Origin: Roseateles asaccharophilus
GTDB lineage: Bacteria > Pseudomonadota > Gammaproteobacteria > Burkholderiales > Burkholderiaceae_C
DNA: 64,000 nt
NCBI RefSeq assembly: GCF_004362405.1
Contig: NZ_SNXE01000006.1
Span: 1 to 64,000 of the forward strand
Direction: 5' to 3'
The notes under the pieces are model-generated. The model was given only the letters and a program-made list of their open reading frames with translations, was not told the origin of the DNA and did no database searches. The position numbers were made by a program, and so were the translations under genes. Shown here piece after piece: positions 8,623-17,812 of this stretch (the first letter of the stretch is position 1; each line of letters opens with the position of its first letter).

Positions 8623-10203
8623 TCAACCCGCCTGTCTGCTGATCATGATGGCCATCGCAACGAGGCCCAGAATGTAAACACCAACCAAGGCGCCGGAAGC
8701 AGCGCCAAAGCGCAGCAGGTCCATGCGCTGCCGCCGCTGATCCGTGGGCGTCGTGAGGCGCGACACCACGCCCAGCAGAGGCAGCTCAGTGCGTGAGCGC
8801 AACTCATTGCCGTCATGGAACACAGGCCGCAGCTGCGACGCCGCAAAAGCCGTGAACAGGCCTGCCGCCAGCGCGACTGCCAAAGCGCCGCCGAGCAGCA
8901 GCAAGCGGTTCGGCGCCACCGGCTTGGGCGAGGCGCGAGGCGGATCGATGACGCGGAAATCGACAACGCCCGAAGCCACGTCCAGCTCACCGCTAAGGGT
9001 CGCCGACTCACGCTTGGCCACCAGCTCCTCATAGTTCTTCTTGTGAATCGCGTAGTCGCGATTGAGCTGCGAAGCCTCGGCCTCCAGCTGCGGAGAGGTC
9101 TTCACGGCCGCCATGGCTTGCGCATAACGGCTGCTGTACTCCGCCACACGAGCCTTCAAGGAAGCAACCTGCACCTCGGCGGCAGCGGCCATGCGACTCA
9201 GCTCCTGCTGCATCAAGCTGCCGGACGAACCCGACACCGGCGCCGCCATTGCGGTCTTGCGCAATTCGGCCACTTCCTTGCGCTTTTGCTCTTCCAGGTC
9301 GGCGATCAGCTTGCGCGTGCTGACGATGTCCGGATGCTGCTCGGTGTAGCGCTGCAGCAGCGCGTCGAGATTGCGGCGCTGGACATCGATTCGGGCATCA
9401 ATCTCCGGCGTGGAAACGGCGAGCGAAGATTCCTGCAGAAGGCTTTGAGTGGTGCTTTCCCCGCCGTCCTTAGAACGGCTGGAGTCAAGCTGCTTTTTCG
9501 CTGCATCGCGCGCGTTCTCTGCCTCACGCAGTTCCAGCCGGGCACGCTCCAACTGACCGCTGAGCTCACCGAGCCGCGACGCGGCATCCTTGCCATCGGC
9601 CGCCATGTTCTCAATATTACGCAGGCGGAACTCCTTGAGGCGACTCTCAGCCTCCTCCAGCTTTGCCTCGTAGTTCTTGATCTGCTCGTTGATGAAGGTG
9701 GCCGCCGTGGCGGAGTCCTTGCGGCTGGCGCCGAGGCTGGACTCCACGAAGATCGACACCAGGGACTGAACCACCCGCTTGGCCGTCTCGGGATCGCTAT
9801 CCCGATAGGACAGGGTGTAGAGATTGTCCCGATTGGTGCTCTGGATGGACAGCGACTTGGTCACCGTATCGATCAGCGCCTCCTGCTGCGCTTTGGATTG
9901 ACTCTTCAAATCCAAGTCCGCCATACGGACCAGCTTTTCCACATTGGGACGGCTGATCAAGGTACGGCTCAGCATCTGCACCTGCTGCTCCACATTGGGC
10001 TGCACAGCAAGATTCGCCATCAAGGGCTTCAGGATCGACTGCGTGTCGACATAGATGCGCGCGCTGGCTTCGTAACGATCGGGCATCATGAGCACGACCA
10101 CAGCCGCGATGAGGCCCACCACCCATGACACAAGCACCGCAGGCCAGCGGTACTTCCACATGCTGCGGGCAATATTGAGAAGTTGAGCGATCAGAGAATC
10201 CAT
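8623..10203 (-). CDS. XrtA-system chain-length determinant (Wzz/GumC-like)
   Basis: This 526-residue polysaccharide co-polymerase sits in the inner membrane. The N-terminal membrane segment follows MWKYRWPAVLVSW and the Wzz-domain phrase RYEASARIYVDTQSILKP follows near residue 45. A long periplasmic coiled coil fills about residues 160-390. A Pro-rich motif, IDPPRASPKPVAPNR, precedes the second membrane segment near 430, and a third hydrophobic segment ends the protein. It sets polymer length together with the downstream tyrosine kinase. Confidence 0.94.
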   Translation of the reverse strand: MDSLIAQLLNIARSMWKYRWPAVLVSWVVGLIAAVVVLMMPDRYEASARIYVDTQSILKPLMANLAVQPNVEQQVQMLSRTLISRPNVEKLVRMADLDLKSQSKAQQEALIDTVTKSLSIQSTNRDNLYTLSYRDSDPETAKRVVQSLVSIFVESSLGASRKDSATAATFINEQIKNYEAKLEEAESRLKEFRLRNIENMAADGKDAASRLGELSGQLERARLELREAENARDAAKKQLDSSRSKDGGESTTQSLLQESSLAVSTPEIDARIDVQRRNLDALLQRYTEQHPDIVSTRKLIADLEEQKRKEVAELRKTAMAAPVSGSSGSLMQQELSRMAAAAEVQVASLKARVAEYSSRYAQAMAAVKTSPQLEAEASQLNRDYAIHKKNYEELVAKRESATLSGELDVASGVVDFRVIDPPRASPKPVAPNRLLLLGGALAVALAAGLFTAFAASQLRPVFHDGNELRSRTELPLLGVVSRLTTPTDQRRQRMDLLRFGAASGALVGVYILGLVAMAIMISRQAG

Positions 10204-10306
10204 CGAGATGCACTCGGGCTAGGCATGCAATGCCTTGTGAACAGGTCTGCTTCCGCAATGGCGCGCGGCAAGCCGCGCACCCGGGCGCCTCAGCGCAAGC
10301 CGGACA

Positions 10307-10942
10307 TCAGAAAAAGCTCTGGGGAATGATCAGGATGTCACCGGGACGCATCTCGACATTGGCCGCCACATCGCCGCGCTTGAGCAGATCCGAGAGGCGC
10401 ACCGAATACTGCTTGTTGCCTTCGGCGGCCCGCAGAATGGTGGCTCGATTGCCCGCCGCAAAATCGGTCAGACCGCCCACCGCGATCATCACATCCAGCA
10501 GCGTCATCTTCTGCTTGTAGGGGAGGAACTGGGGCCGGGCGGCCTCGCCCACCACACGAATCTGCTCACTGTAGGGGCCGACAAAGCCCGTCACCACCAC
10601 GGTCACGACCGGATCGCGAACATACTTGCCGAGTTGCTTCTCAATGTCGCGGGCGATCTCCACGGAGTTCTTGCCCTGAACCATCAACTCATCCACCAGC
10701 GGCGTCGAGATCTTGCCATCCGGGCGCACGGGCACCGAAGTCGACAGTTCCGGATTTCGCCAGACGATGATGTTCAAGGTATCACCGGCCCCAACGACGT
10801 AGCTGTAATCCTGCCCGCCCGCCGATGCTGGCGCCGCCGGGTGGCTCGGGCCCGTCATGGCACAGCCGCCAAGCACAAGACTACCGAGGGCCAAGCCGAT
10901 CACGAGCGCTTCCCGCAGGGTTCGAGCAACACGAATGTTCAA
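10307..10942 (-). CDS. XrtA-system polysaccharide export lipoprotein (Wza-like)
   Basis: This outer-membrane export lipoprotein has a lipobox LGGC, a polysaccharide-export domain (YVVGAGDTLNIIVWRNPELS) and a SLBB-type second half (VVGEAARPQFLPYK). The frame opens at an ATG at 10978, but a TTG at 10942 is preceded by GGAGA at good spacing and gives a clean lipoprotein signal peptide beginning NIRVARTLREALVIGL, so I prefer TTG. The product is about 211 residues. It is the first gene of the leftward operon; the chain-length gene follows after 103 bp. Confidence 0.9.
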   Translation of the reverse strand: MNIRVARTLREALVIGLALGSLVLGGCAMTGPSHPAAPASAGGQDYSYVVGAGDTLNIIVWRNPELSTSVPVRPDGKISTPLVDELMVQGKNSVEIARDIEKQLGKYVRDPVVTVVVTGFVGPYSEQIRVVGEAARPQFLPYKQKMTLLDVMIAVGGLTDFAAGNRATILRAAEGNKQYSVRLSDLLKRGDVAANVEMRPGDILIIPQSFF

Positions 10943-11169
10943 AGCGTTCTCCGTAAGAAAGTGTCTGTGCAGCACCATCGCCCAGGCGCACTGCGCGGCT
11001 CATCCGGCGATTCATGATGCCACAAGCCCGTGAGCGATCTCAGGGCATGTTCCAGGGCGCATTCCACCCTAGAAACAAGTACTCGCGCCATCCCCCGAGT
11101 AGGGGCAAGTCGACCAATCCGCGCGATATTGCACGCCCAGACCGAGCCAGCGCAGCAGACTGCCGTCAA
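10943..11169. other. Intergenic region upstream of the exopolysaccharide operon
   Basis: This 227-bp gap should hold the promoter for the leftward operon and the 3' end of the ThiF transcript. I found no convincing sigma-70 or sigma-54 promoter and no clear terminator in it. The short open frames across it do not look like proteins. Confidence 0.5.
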
Positions 11170-12039
11170 CTACTCAAAACTGCCACGCAATATCGGCCGG
11201 ATGAAGCGAAGCATGAGCTGCTGAAGGGGATTCGAGTTACCGCCTGGCCGCCAGGTGAATCGCAGCTTCTGGCTGTAGGCATCAAACTGCATGGCCCAGG
11301 GGGCTGCGCGCAAATTCCCCCGCCCCAGGAGAACCTTGAGCACCGAAGTTCCCATCAGGCCGGCGCAGAAGTCGCAGGCCATCATGGTTGACGGCCCCTT
11401 GCGACTTGCAAAGTCCACCGCTTCCGGCACCACGATGTAGTGACGTTGCAACATGGCCGGCGACAAGCCCGCAATAAAGCGCGCGTACTGCTCCTGCTCC
11501 GAACGCCCCTCCACCTTGAAATAGTCTTCAAAGCTGACGCCGCCGGGCTTGAAATAGAGCAAGGCGGCGCCCATGCCCAAGGGGGCGGCCGTCAGGGCAT
11601 GAATCCCGCGCTCGTAACTTTCCTTGAACAGGCGGCGCCGCGCCTCGATGGCGAAAAAATCGATGCCATCGACGTAGACATCGACGCCATCCAGGAATTC
11701 GCCAACGTTTTCAGCCTGGACTCCGCGCGCAAAGACTTTGACCTCGGCCTCGGGGTTGATGTCCTGCACCATCTCAGCCAGCACTTCGGCCTTCGGACGC
11801 CCCAAAGTCTTCATCGAGGCCCCGACCTGACGATTGAAGTTATGAACCTCGAAGTCGTCAAAGTCAGCAATATGAAAACTCCCAACCCCCAAACGCGCAA
11901 GGGTCAAGGCATGCGCCCCGCCAACCCCACCCAAACCCGCCACAGCAACTCGCGAAGTCCGGATCTTCTGCTGCTCTTGCTCGGTCACCCAACCGATGTT
12001 TCGGGAAAACGCACGGCGGTAGTCAAATAGATTGGCCAT
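11170..12039 (-). CDS. ThiF/E1-like adenylyltransferase
   Basis: This E1-superfamily protein has about 289 residues. It has the nucleotide-binding loop GLGGVGG at residues 35-41, the acidic strand ADFDDFEVHNFNRQ with the conserved Asn-Arg, and RPKAEVL. E1-like enzymes adenylate a C-terminal carboxylate of a ubiquitin-like or peptide substrate. The Zn-binding Cys pairs of MoeB/ThiF are absent; the only cysteines form one CDFC motif near residue 240. The TTG at 12042 is directly followed by ATG 12039, and GGGGGG lies just upstream. It is divergent from a nitroreductase-like gene, a pairing seen for some E1-like proteins. Substrate unknown. Confidence 0.85.
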   Translation of the reverse strand: MANLFDYRRAFSRNIGWVTEQEQQKIRTSRVAVAGLGGVGGAHALTLARLGVGSFHIADFDDFEVHNFNRQVGASMKTLGRPKAEVLAEMVQDINPEAEVKVFARGVQAENVGEFLDGVDVYVDGIDFFAIEARRRLFKESYERGIHALTAAPLGMGAALLYFKPGGVSFEDYFKVEGRSEQEQYARFIAGLSPAMLQRHYIVVPEAVDFASRKGPSTMMACDFCAGLMGTSVLKVLLGRGNLRAAPWAMQFDAYSQKLRFTWRPGGNSNPLQQLMLRFIRPILRGSFE

Positions 12040-12125
12040 CAAGCCCCCCTAGAACAGACAAAAACACGAGCGAGACAGCGCCCGGACCGATACCATCCTA
12101 GCCGACACCATCGCCTCGCAAATCC

Positions 12126-13202
12126 ATGAACGACAGCTCCGTGTTGCACAAAATTCTCGACCGCGCACGCTGGGCACCGAGCGGTGACAACACTCAGCCA
12201 TGGCGGTTCCAGATTCTGGCGCCGGATCACGCGGTGGCTCATTGTTTTGATACCCGGGATCACTGCGTCTACGACTTGGACGGCCACCCGAGCCAGATCG
12301 CGATGGGCGCACTGATTGAGACGGCGGCAATCGCCGCGAGTGCTCATGGGCTGGCACTGCATGCACAGCGCCGCCATGACCAACCCGTGGAGCGTCCGGT
12401 CTTTGACCTCCGATTCACAGCGCAAAACGAGCTTCGGCCCGACCCGCTGGAGGCCGAGATCGAACGCCGCAGCGTTCAACGACGCCCTTTTTCGACCCAA
12501 GCCTTGCGCGAAGACGAGAAAGATATCTTGTCTCGCAGCCTGCCGGCAGGTTATTCCCTGCACTGGCTGGAGAGCCCGGCTCAGCGCCGCGCCGTTGCGG
12601 GACTGTTGTTTCGCTCGGCCAAGCTGCGGTTGACGACCCCAGAAGCTTATGCGGTCCATCGCGACATCATCGACTGGAAAAAGCAATTCAGCGATGACAA
12701 GGTTCCGGATCAAGCCCTGGGTGTCGACGCAGCCACCACGCGCTTGATGCAGTGGATCTTGGGAAGCTGGTCCCGCGTGCAGTTTTTCAACCGCTTCATG
12801 GCCGGCACTTGGATGCCCCGCATCCAGATGGACTTGCTGCCCGCTTTGCGCTGCGCCGGGCATTACGCCCTGCTCGCCGAGAGCCCGCCAAAAACCGTGG
12901 ACGACTACGTTGCCGCAGGGCGGGCCGTGCAAAGGCTGTGGCTCCAGCTCTCGGCACTCAAGCTTCAGATGCAACCCGAAGTCACTCCGCTGGTCTTCGC
13001 ACGGTACGCCTCCAACGGCATGGCGTTCTCACAGCAACGCGGTAGTTCGCAAGCCGCGCGCGCGGTACGCGACGAACTGATCTCCCTGTTGGGCCCAGAC
13101 CTCGAGGCCAGAACGGTTTTCTTTGGCCGCGTAGGCCACAGCCCCCTTGCCCGCTCCCGCTCCTTACGGCTACCACTTGAAAGGCTGTTGCAGCCGCGCT
13201 AG
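12126..13202 (+). CDS. Nitroreductase-fold flavoprotein
   Basis: The 358-residue product begins with the flavin-binding phrase RARWAPSGDNTQPWRF, typical of nitroreductase-like proteins in which Arg/Ser/Asn contact FMN. It is longer than the usual 200-residue enzyme; the middle part is not recognisable, and a C-terminal segment (FFGRVG) resembles the family end. It probably reduces or dehydrogenates a substrate with FMN. It is divergently transcribed 86 bp from the ThiF-like gene. Together the pair recalls adenylation plus flavin oxidation in peptide or cofactor tailoring, but this is inference. Confidence 0.75.
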   Translation: MNDSSVLHKILDRARWAPSGDNTQPWRFQILAPDHAVAHCFDTRDHCVYDLDGHPSQIAMGALIETAAIAASAHGLALHAQRRHDQPVERPVFDLRFTAQNELRPDPLEAEIERRSVQRRPFSTQALREDEKDILSRSLPAGYSLHWLESPAQRRAVAGLLFRSAKLRLTTPEAYAVHRDIIDWKKQFSDDKVPDQALGVDAATTRLMQWILGSWSRVQFFNRFMAGTWMPRIQMDLLPALRCAGHYALLAESPPKTVDDYVAAGRAVQRLWLQLSALKLQMQPEVTPLVFARYASNGMAFSQQRGSSQAARAVRDELISLLGPDLEARTVFFGRVGHSPLARSRSLRLPLERLLQPR

Positions 13203-13294
13203 ACCCCCTCTGGCGAGTGATTGCCCCAACGCGCGGCGCACCTCAATAATCGCCGCACCCCAACCCGGGCCTTGCCCGCCCCCAGACTCGTCCC

Positions 13295-16087
13295 ATGAAA
13301 CCAGCATTGCGCGTCAGAAGGACTCAAGTTGCTCTCGCCCTGTGCATCATCTCCGCGCTAGCGGCTTGCGGTGGACCAAGCGCCCAGGAGAGCTTGCAAG
13401 CGGCCCAAAGCAGCTTGGCCAAGCAAGATCAGGCAGCGGCAATTGTTCAACTCAAGAATGCCTTGCAACAGGACCCGAATCTCCTGGAAGCCCGGCTACT
13501 CATGGGGAAAACCCTGCTAGATCGGGGCGAGGCTGCTGCCGCTATTGTCGAGCTGGACAAGGCGAGAAACCTTGGCGCTCCTGGGGAAGAAGTCATACCT
13601 GCACTGGCGCGAGCCCTGCTCGCCAACGGTCAACACGATCGGGTGCTGTCGGACTTCGGCACCGAGACTCTCGCTGACGCCGGAGCCAAGGCGGACCTGT
13701 ATGGCAGCCTGGCCATGGCTCATATGGCGGCAGGCAATCAGCCACGGGCTCGCGAGTTCGCCGATAAATCTCTGGCACTGAATGCCAAGCAACTTGCACC
13801 CCTGATGCTGCTCGCAAGCATCGCCACTGAGGAGAAGCAGTACGCGCGCGCTCATGAGCTGATAGACCGAGCGATCGCTGCTGATCCCCGCAGCCCCTTG
13901 CCCCTGATTCAGAAGAGCGAGCTGATCTTCAAGGCCGAAGGCAATCTGGAGTCGGTGATTGCGCTGCTCAACAAAGCCATCGAACTGCAGCCTGACAACC
14001 TCATGGCCCGCTCCTCCATGGTTCTGGCGCTGCTGAAGAGCAACAACACCCAGGCAGCACAGGCCCACATCGATGCACTGAAAAAAGGGCCTTATGCCAA
14101 GCACCCGCAAACCGCGTATCTCGAAGCGCAGGCCGCCTTCAGCGCCAGGCAGTGGCGAGTAGCCCAGACACGCGTCACCGAGGCACTCAAGGCTTACCCG
14201 GACCGGGTGGACGTACTCCACTTGGCGGGAGCCATCCATTTTGAGAATGGGGAACTGCTTGAGTCCGAGCGACTGCTGGCCAAGGCTCTTAGCCTGCAAC
14301 CCGATATGGATCCGGCTCGCCGGCGACTTGCAGTCACTCAGCTGCGCATGGGTCAGGCACAAAAGGCCTTCGGCACATTGCGCCCACTGATCAGCCGCGG
14401 CGACACCGACGCACACACCTATGCGCTTGCGGGCGAAGCCCTGGTGATGTCTGGCCAAGCAGAAGCCGCCACCCAACAGTTGGCGCAGGCCGTGAAGTTC
14501 GCACCTGACCATATCGGTCACCAAGTTCAGCTCCTGCTGGCCCAACGCAGCAAAGCAGGCGACGGCGCAACGCTGGCGGGCTTGAAAGCCTTGGCCCAGA
14601 AGGACAAGGGCACCTACGCGGATCTCATCCTGATCAGCATGCTGTCCGAAACCCAACAATTCAACCAAGCGCTGGCCGCCGTAGACAATCTGCAGCGCAA
14701 GCTGCCTGCGGAATCGCCCCTCGCAGCACACCTGCGGGGCAAGGTTGAACTGGCGGCCCAGACGATAGATGCCGCTCGCAAGAGCTTCAGCAGGGCTCTG
14801 GAGATCGACCCCGTGCACGTGCCCTCGGCGGCAGCACTGGCCGGCATAGACCTGCAGGAAAACAAGCCCGATGAAGCCAAGAAGCGGTTTGCGACCATCA
14901 TCAAGACCGACCCCAAGAATTTGCTGGCCCAACTGGCCGTCGTCAAAATCCGCCGGATTGAGAAAGCCCCAGCCTCCGAACTTCAGCGAAGCCTAGAGGA
15001 AATCGTTCGCGATCATCCAGGAGAACCCGTCGCCTGGGGTGAACTCATCGCCCAGCTCCTGGAAAGCGGAGAGAACAAAGCCGCCTTGAACGCGGCCCAG
15101 AAAGCTGCGGTTGCGCTACCAGACCGCCCTGACTTGATGGACCTGCTCGGCCGAGCACAGCTGGCCTCTGGCGATCATGCTCAAGCGCTGACAACCTACA
15201 AGCGGATGGCAGCACTTGAGCCGTACTCGCCTCGATCACTGCTGCGCATCGCTGCCACTCAAATGGCCGCCAAAGACAGCAGTGCGGCCGAGCAAACACT
15301 CAAACAAGCGCTGGGCCAATTTCCGGGGAACCTGACCATACTGGAAACCCAGTACGCGATGGCACTAACAATGCAGCGCTCCCAGGACGCATTGGCCGTG
15401 GCGCGGCAGATCCAGAAATCGCATCCGACGATACTCCGAGGATATGAACTGGAGGCGGAACTCGCCGCGAGACGAGGCGATGCACCGAGCATCGCCAAAG
15501 CCTACTCAAACGCGCTGAAAGCCAACCCGGACAGCACACTCGCAGCCATCAAGCTACACGGAACCCTGCTTAGAACTGGCGACGCCGCGGAAGCCGAGCG
15601 CCTAGCCAAGTCCTGGCGAAGCAGCCACCCAAAGGACATGAGCTTTGTCGCTGCAACGGGGGACCAGTACATGGCGATTAGTAACTTTGGCGCCGCCGAG
15701 CAACAGTTTCGGACCATTCTCAACCAGCACCCTGATCACATCGGTGCCTTGAACAATCTTGCGTGGGTGCTTGCAGCCCAAGGCAAACCTGGCGCGCTGG
15801 ACCATATCAATCGGGCCATCAACCTGGACTCGAGAACAGCGCCTTTGCTGGATACGCTTGCCTGGGTACAAGCGTCCGAGAAGCGTTACGACCTCGCCAT
15901 CAAAAGTCAACGCGAGGCCATAGCACTTTCACCGGAGGATCCAACCCTGCGATTGAATCTCGCCAAGCTCATGGCACGCTCTGGTGACACCGCTAGTGCT
16001 CGCTCGGAGCTTGAGGGCCTGAGCAAGCTCGGCAACAAGTTTGGGGGTCAAGGCGAGGTAGAAGCACTGCTAGCCAAACTCAAGTGA
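13295..16087 (+). CDS. prsT: PEP-CTERM-system TPR-repeat lipoprotein PrsT
   Basis: This is a 930-residue lipoprotein (lipobox LAAC near residue 27) made almost entirely of tetratricopeptide repeats, about twenty or more helical pairs. Its length and architecture match the TPR protein routinely found with XrtA loci. It is probably anchored facing the periplasm and serves as a scaffold for the export or sorting complex. It precedes the PEP-CTERM substrate gene by 153 bp on the same strand. Its base composition looks less GC-extreme than the sugar genes further right. Confidence 0.93.
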   Translation: MKPALRVRRTQVALALCIISALAACGGPSAQESLQAAQSSLAKQDQAAAIVQLKNALQQDPNLLEARLLMGKTLLDRGEAAAAIVELDKARNLGAPGEEVIPALARALLANGQHDRVLSDFGTETLADAGAKADLYGSLAMAHMAAGNQPRAREFADKSLALNAKQLAPLMLLASIATEEKQYARAHELIDRAIAADPRSPLPLIQKSELIFKAEGNLESVIALLNKAIELQPDNLMARSSMVLALLKSNNTQAAQAHIDALKKGPYAKHPQTAYLEAQAAFSARQWRVAQTRVTEALKAYPDRVDVLHLAGAIHFENGELLESERLLAKALSLQPDMDPARRRLAVTQLRMGQAQKAFGTLRPLISRGDTDAHTYALAGEALVMSGQAEAATQQLAQAVKFAPDHIGHQVQLLLAQRSKAGDGATLAGLKALAQKDKGTYADLILISMLSETQQFNQALAAVDNLQRKLPAESPLAAHLRGKVELAAQTIDAARKSFSRALEIDPVHVPSAAALAGIDLQENKPDEAKKRFATIIKTDPKNLLAQLAVVKIRRIEKAPASELQRSLEEIVRDHPGEPVAWGELIAQLLESGENKAALNAAQKAAVALPDRPDLMDLLGRAQLASGDHAQALTTYKRMAALEPYSPRSLLRIAATQMAAKDSSAAEQTLKQALGQFPGNLTILETQYAMALTMQRSQDALAVARQIQKSHPTILRGYELEAELAARRGDAPSIAKAYSNALKANPDSTLAAIKLHGTLLRTGDAAEAERLAKSWRSSHPKDMSFVAATGDQYMAISNFGAAEQQFRTILNQHPDHIGALNNLAWVLAAQGKPGALDHINRAINLDSRTAPLLDTLAWVQASEKRYDLAIKSQREAIALSPEDPTLRLNLAKLMARSGDTASARSELEGLSKLGNKFGGQGEVEALLAKLK

Positions 16088-16167
16088 GCTGTCGGTTTTT
16101 TTTACAAAACTTGCTCGCCGCGCCGAAGCCAAGATGAAAATCAAATAAAATCAACAACTTACGCAAT

Positions 16168-16182
16168 TGGCACGGTCCATGC
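16168..16182 (+). promoter_or_regulatory. Sigma-54 (-24/-12) promoter of the PEP-CTERM gene
   Basis: The sequence TGGCACGGTCCATGC matches the RpoN consensus TGGCACR-N4-TTGC at all fixed positions but one, with the required spacing between GG and GC. It predicts a transcript start near 16194, about 47 bases before the ATG. PEP-CTERM genes in related bacteria are known to be switched on by RpoN with the PrsK/PrsR two-component system; those regulator genes are not in this window. Confidence 0.8.
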
Positions 16183-16201
16183 TTTATTGCTGTACGGCGC
16201 A

Positions 16202-16220
16202 TGAAGCGATCTCCGCTTCA
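16202..16220 (+). promoter_or_regulatory. 5'-UTR stem-loop
   Basis: TGAAGCG and CGCTTCA form a perfect seven-base-pair stem with a five-base loop. It would start about eight bases from the predicted 5' end of the sigma-54 transcript and end 20 bases before the start codon, leaving the AAGGA ribosome site free. A position this close to the 5' end suggests a role in mRNA stability. Confidence 0.55.
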
Positions 16221-16240
16221 GCATCACCAAGGAACCCACC

Positions 16241-17194
16241 ATGAGCAAGTTTGCAAAGCTGAAGACCCTGGCCGCTGTCACGGCCACCGTGGCCGCCATG
16301 TTCAGCGCGGCGCCGGCACAGGCCTATGTGTACGCTGTCTCCTACCTCAAGGTCGACGATCTGACGATCACCACCAAGAATTCGAGCGGCGACGCCTACT
16401 TCGCCACCGTCGGCGCATACACCTTCAATCAGGACACCAAGGCCTCTTTGAACGGCAGCAACTCGGATGGCAAGACTTGTATCGGCCAAGGCGGCCCCTT
16501 CGGCCCCGGCTTTACCACCTGCAGCAAGACCAGCCCGGTGCTTGACGCTTTGGCTGTGAACGGCGGCGGCTCCACCCTGCTGCGCACCAACAACAATTTC
16601 GCCCGCTTCGGTGCCGACAACATCAACAGCTACAGCGGCGCCGATGCCGTGCTGAAGACATCCGAGTTGGTTCAGGGCATTCCAACCAGCCTTGAGGCCA
16701 TTTCGGAGTCCCTGCTCAACACGAACAACGTGGCTTCGGCCTCGACGCTGCACCAGTCCAACACGGCTCTTACGTTCAGCTTCCTCCTATCGGGCGGCAG
16801 CACCGATATCGATGTGAGCTTCATGGCTTTGAGCGAATTCAAGGCAGCAATCAACGGCTTGCCTGGCCTCTACCTGTCGCAAGGCGATCTGCAACTCACG
16901 CTGACCGCCACCCACAAGGACGGCACCACATTCAGCTGGGCTCCGACACTCCTGAACCAGAATGTCACGACCGGCTCCAACCCCGGCCTGGATGACAAGT
17001 CCTTTGCCTCGCAGAACTTTGGGACCACACTCAAGGGCCTGAAGGATGGCGAATGGTCTATTGCCTTGGCTGCCAAGACCTCGACGCTGATTTTCCAGCG
17101 CGTCCCGGAACCCGATAGCCTGGCACTGCTGGGTGCAGCCCTGGCCGGCCTGGCCTTTGCGACCCGTCGCCGCAGCCAGAAGCAGCAGCACTGA
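16241..17194 (+). CDS. PEP-CTERM sorting-domain protein (exosortase substrate)
   Basis: The 317-residue secreted protein has a signal peptide ending APAQA near residue 28 and a body rich in Ser, Thr, Asn and Gly. It ends with a full PEP-CTERM signal: VPEPDSLALLG, a hydrophobic segment ALAGLAFA, then the basic RRRSQ. Such proteins are held at the membrane until exosortase A processes them, and contribute to the matrix or floc. It lies directly after prsT, has its own sigma-54 promoter and 5' stem-loop, and is followed by a strong terminator, so it is a single-gene transcript. The body has no recognisable enzyme domain. Confidence 0.93.
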   Translation: MSKFAKLKTLAAVTATVAAMFSAAPAQAYVYAVSYLKVDDLTITTKNSSGDAYFATVGAYTFNQDTKASLNGSNSDGKTCIGQGGPFGPGFTTCSKTSPVLDALAVNGGGSTLLRTNNNFARFGADNINSYSGADAVLKTSELVQGIPTSLEAISESLLNTNNVASASTLHQSNTALTFSFLLSGGSTDIDVSFMALSEFKAAINGLPGLYLSQGDLQLTLTATHKDGTTFSWAPTLLNQNVTTGSNPGLDDKSFASQNFGTTLKGLKDGEWSIALAAKTSTLIFQRVPEPDSLALLGAALAGLAFATRRRSQKQQH

Positions 17195-17247
17195 TCTAGC
17201 GAGCATCTGCGAGTCCTCATTGCCGAGGGCTCGCAAGATCGCCAACC

Positions 17248-17277
17248 ATAGGGCCCCTCGTGGGCCCTATTCTTTTG
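17248..17277 (+). terminator. Rho-independent terminator of the PEP-CTERM gene
   Basis: A nine-base-pair stem (ATAGGGCCC with GGGCCCTAT) has a five-base loop and is followed by TCTTTTG. Confidence 0.85.
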
Positions 17278-17737
17278 TGCAGACCACCGCACTGAGACTC
17301 CGCTTGCACAAAGTCGCGGCAGGGATAGGCGCCTCCGATAGCCATTCGGCAAAGCCTCCCACTCGGCAAGACCCTAGACCGCACGAGTTCACCGCACCTC
17401 GCCAAGAGCAGGCGCAATCGTCAGCACAATGGCAAGACGAGCGGAAGTAGGCATGCCTGGGAGCTCGAGTCCTGTCGCGCACATCCGCCCATGGAGATGA
17501 CCGGCACTCTGGAACGGTAGCGCATCATCATCTTGACCATGGCTCGCCAGTAGTTGCCTTGCATCCGTTGAGAGTTTGGAACTGCCGCCCGCGGATCATG
17601 GCTGCCGCACCCGCCCAGCCGCCAACGCCCGGCTCGCTGCTCGTAGACCTCATCAGCTGGACAGCTTCTTTGGTCAACACAAACTTCAGTTCCGCGTCGC
17701 GGCACGCCTGCACCGCCAGGAACAAACACAGCAGAAA
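17278..17737. other. 460-bp region without a recognised gene
   Basis: Several short open frames cross this stretch on both strands, none with a recognisable domain, good ribosome site or matching codon use. It separates the XrtA locus from the TonB/glucokinase module. A decayed gene is possible but I cannot identify one. Confidence 0.5.
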
Positions 17738-17772
17738 GCAAAAAAGCCCCGAATCAAAGATCTGGGGCTTTC
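17738..17772 (-). terminator. Rho-independent terminator of the TonB receptor gene
   Basis: Read on the minus strand, AAAGCCCC pairs with GGGGCTTT across a 13-base loop and is followed by a run of T. It lies about 40 bases past the receptor stop codon. Confidence 0.85.
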
Positions 17773-17812
17773 GCGCTTGGTTGCACAGACCAAGAAGGTC
17801 TGCACCCCGCGC

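Noticed and set aside
13211-13224. TGGCGAGTGATTGC upstream of prsT as a sigma-54 promoter
   Set aside because: The spacing between GG and GC is one base short, which RpoN does not tolerate well.
17274-17312. TTTGTGC and GCACAAA inverted repeat after the PEP-CTERM terminator
   Set aside because: Seven bases with a 25-base loop and no T tract; probably chance.
17421-17741. Small minus-strand frames upstream of the receptor terminator as a gene remnant
   Set aside because: No resemblance to a known family and no ribosome site; left as unassigned sequence.
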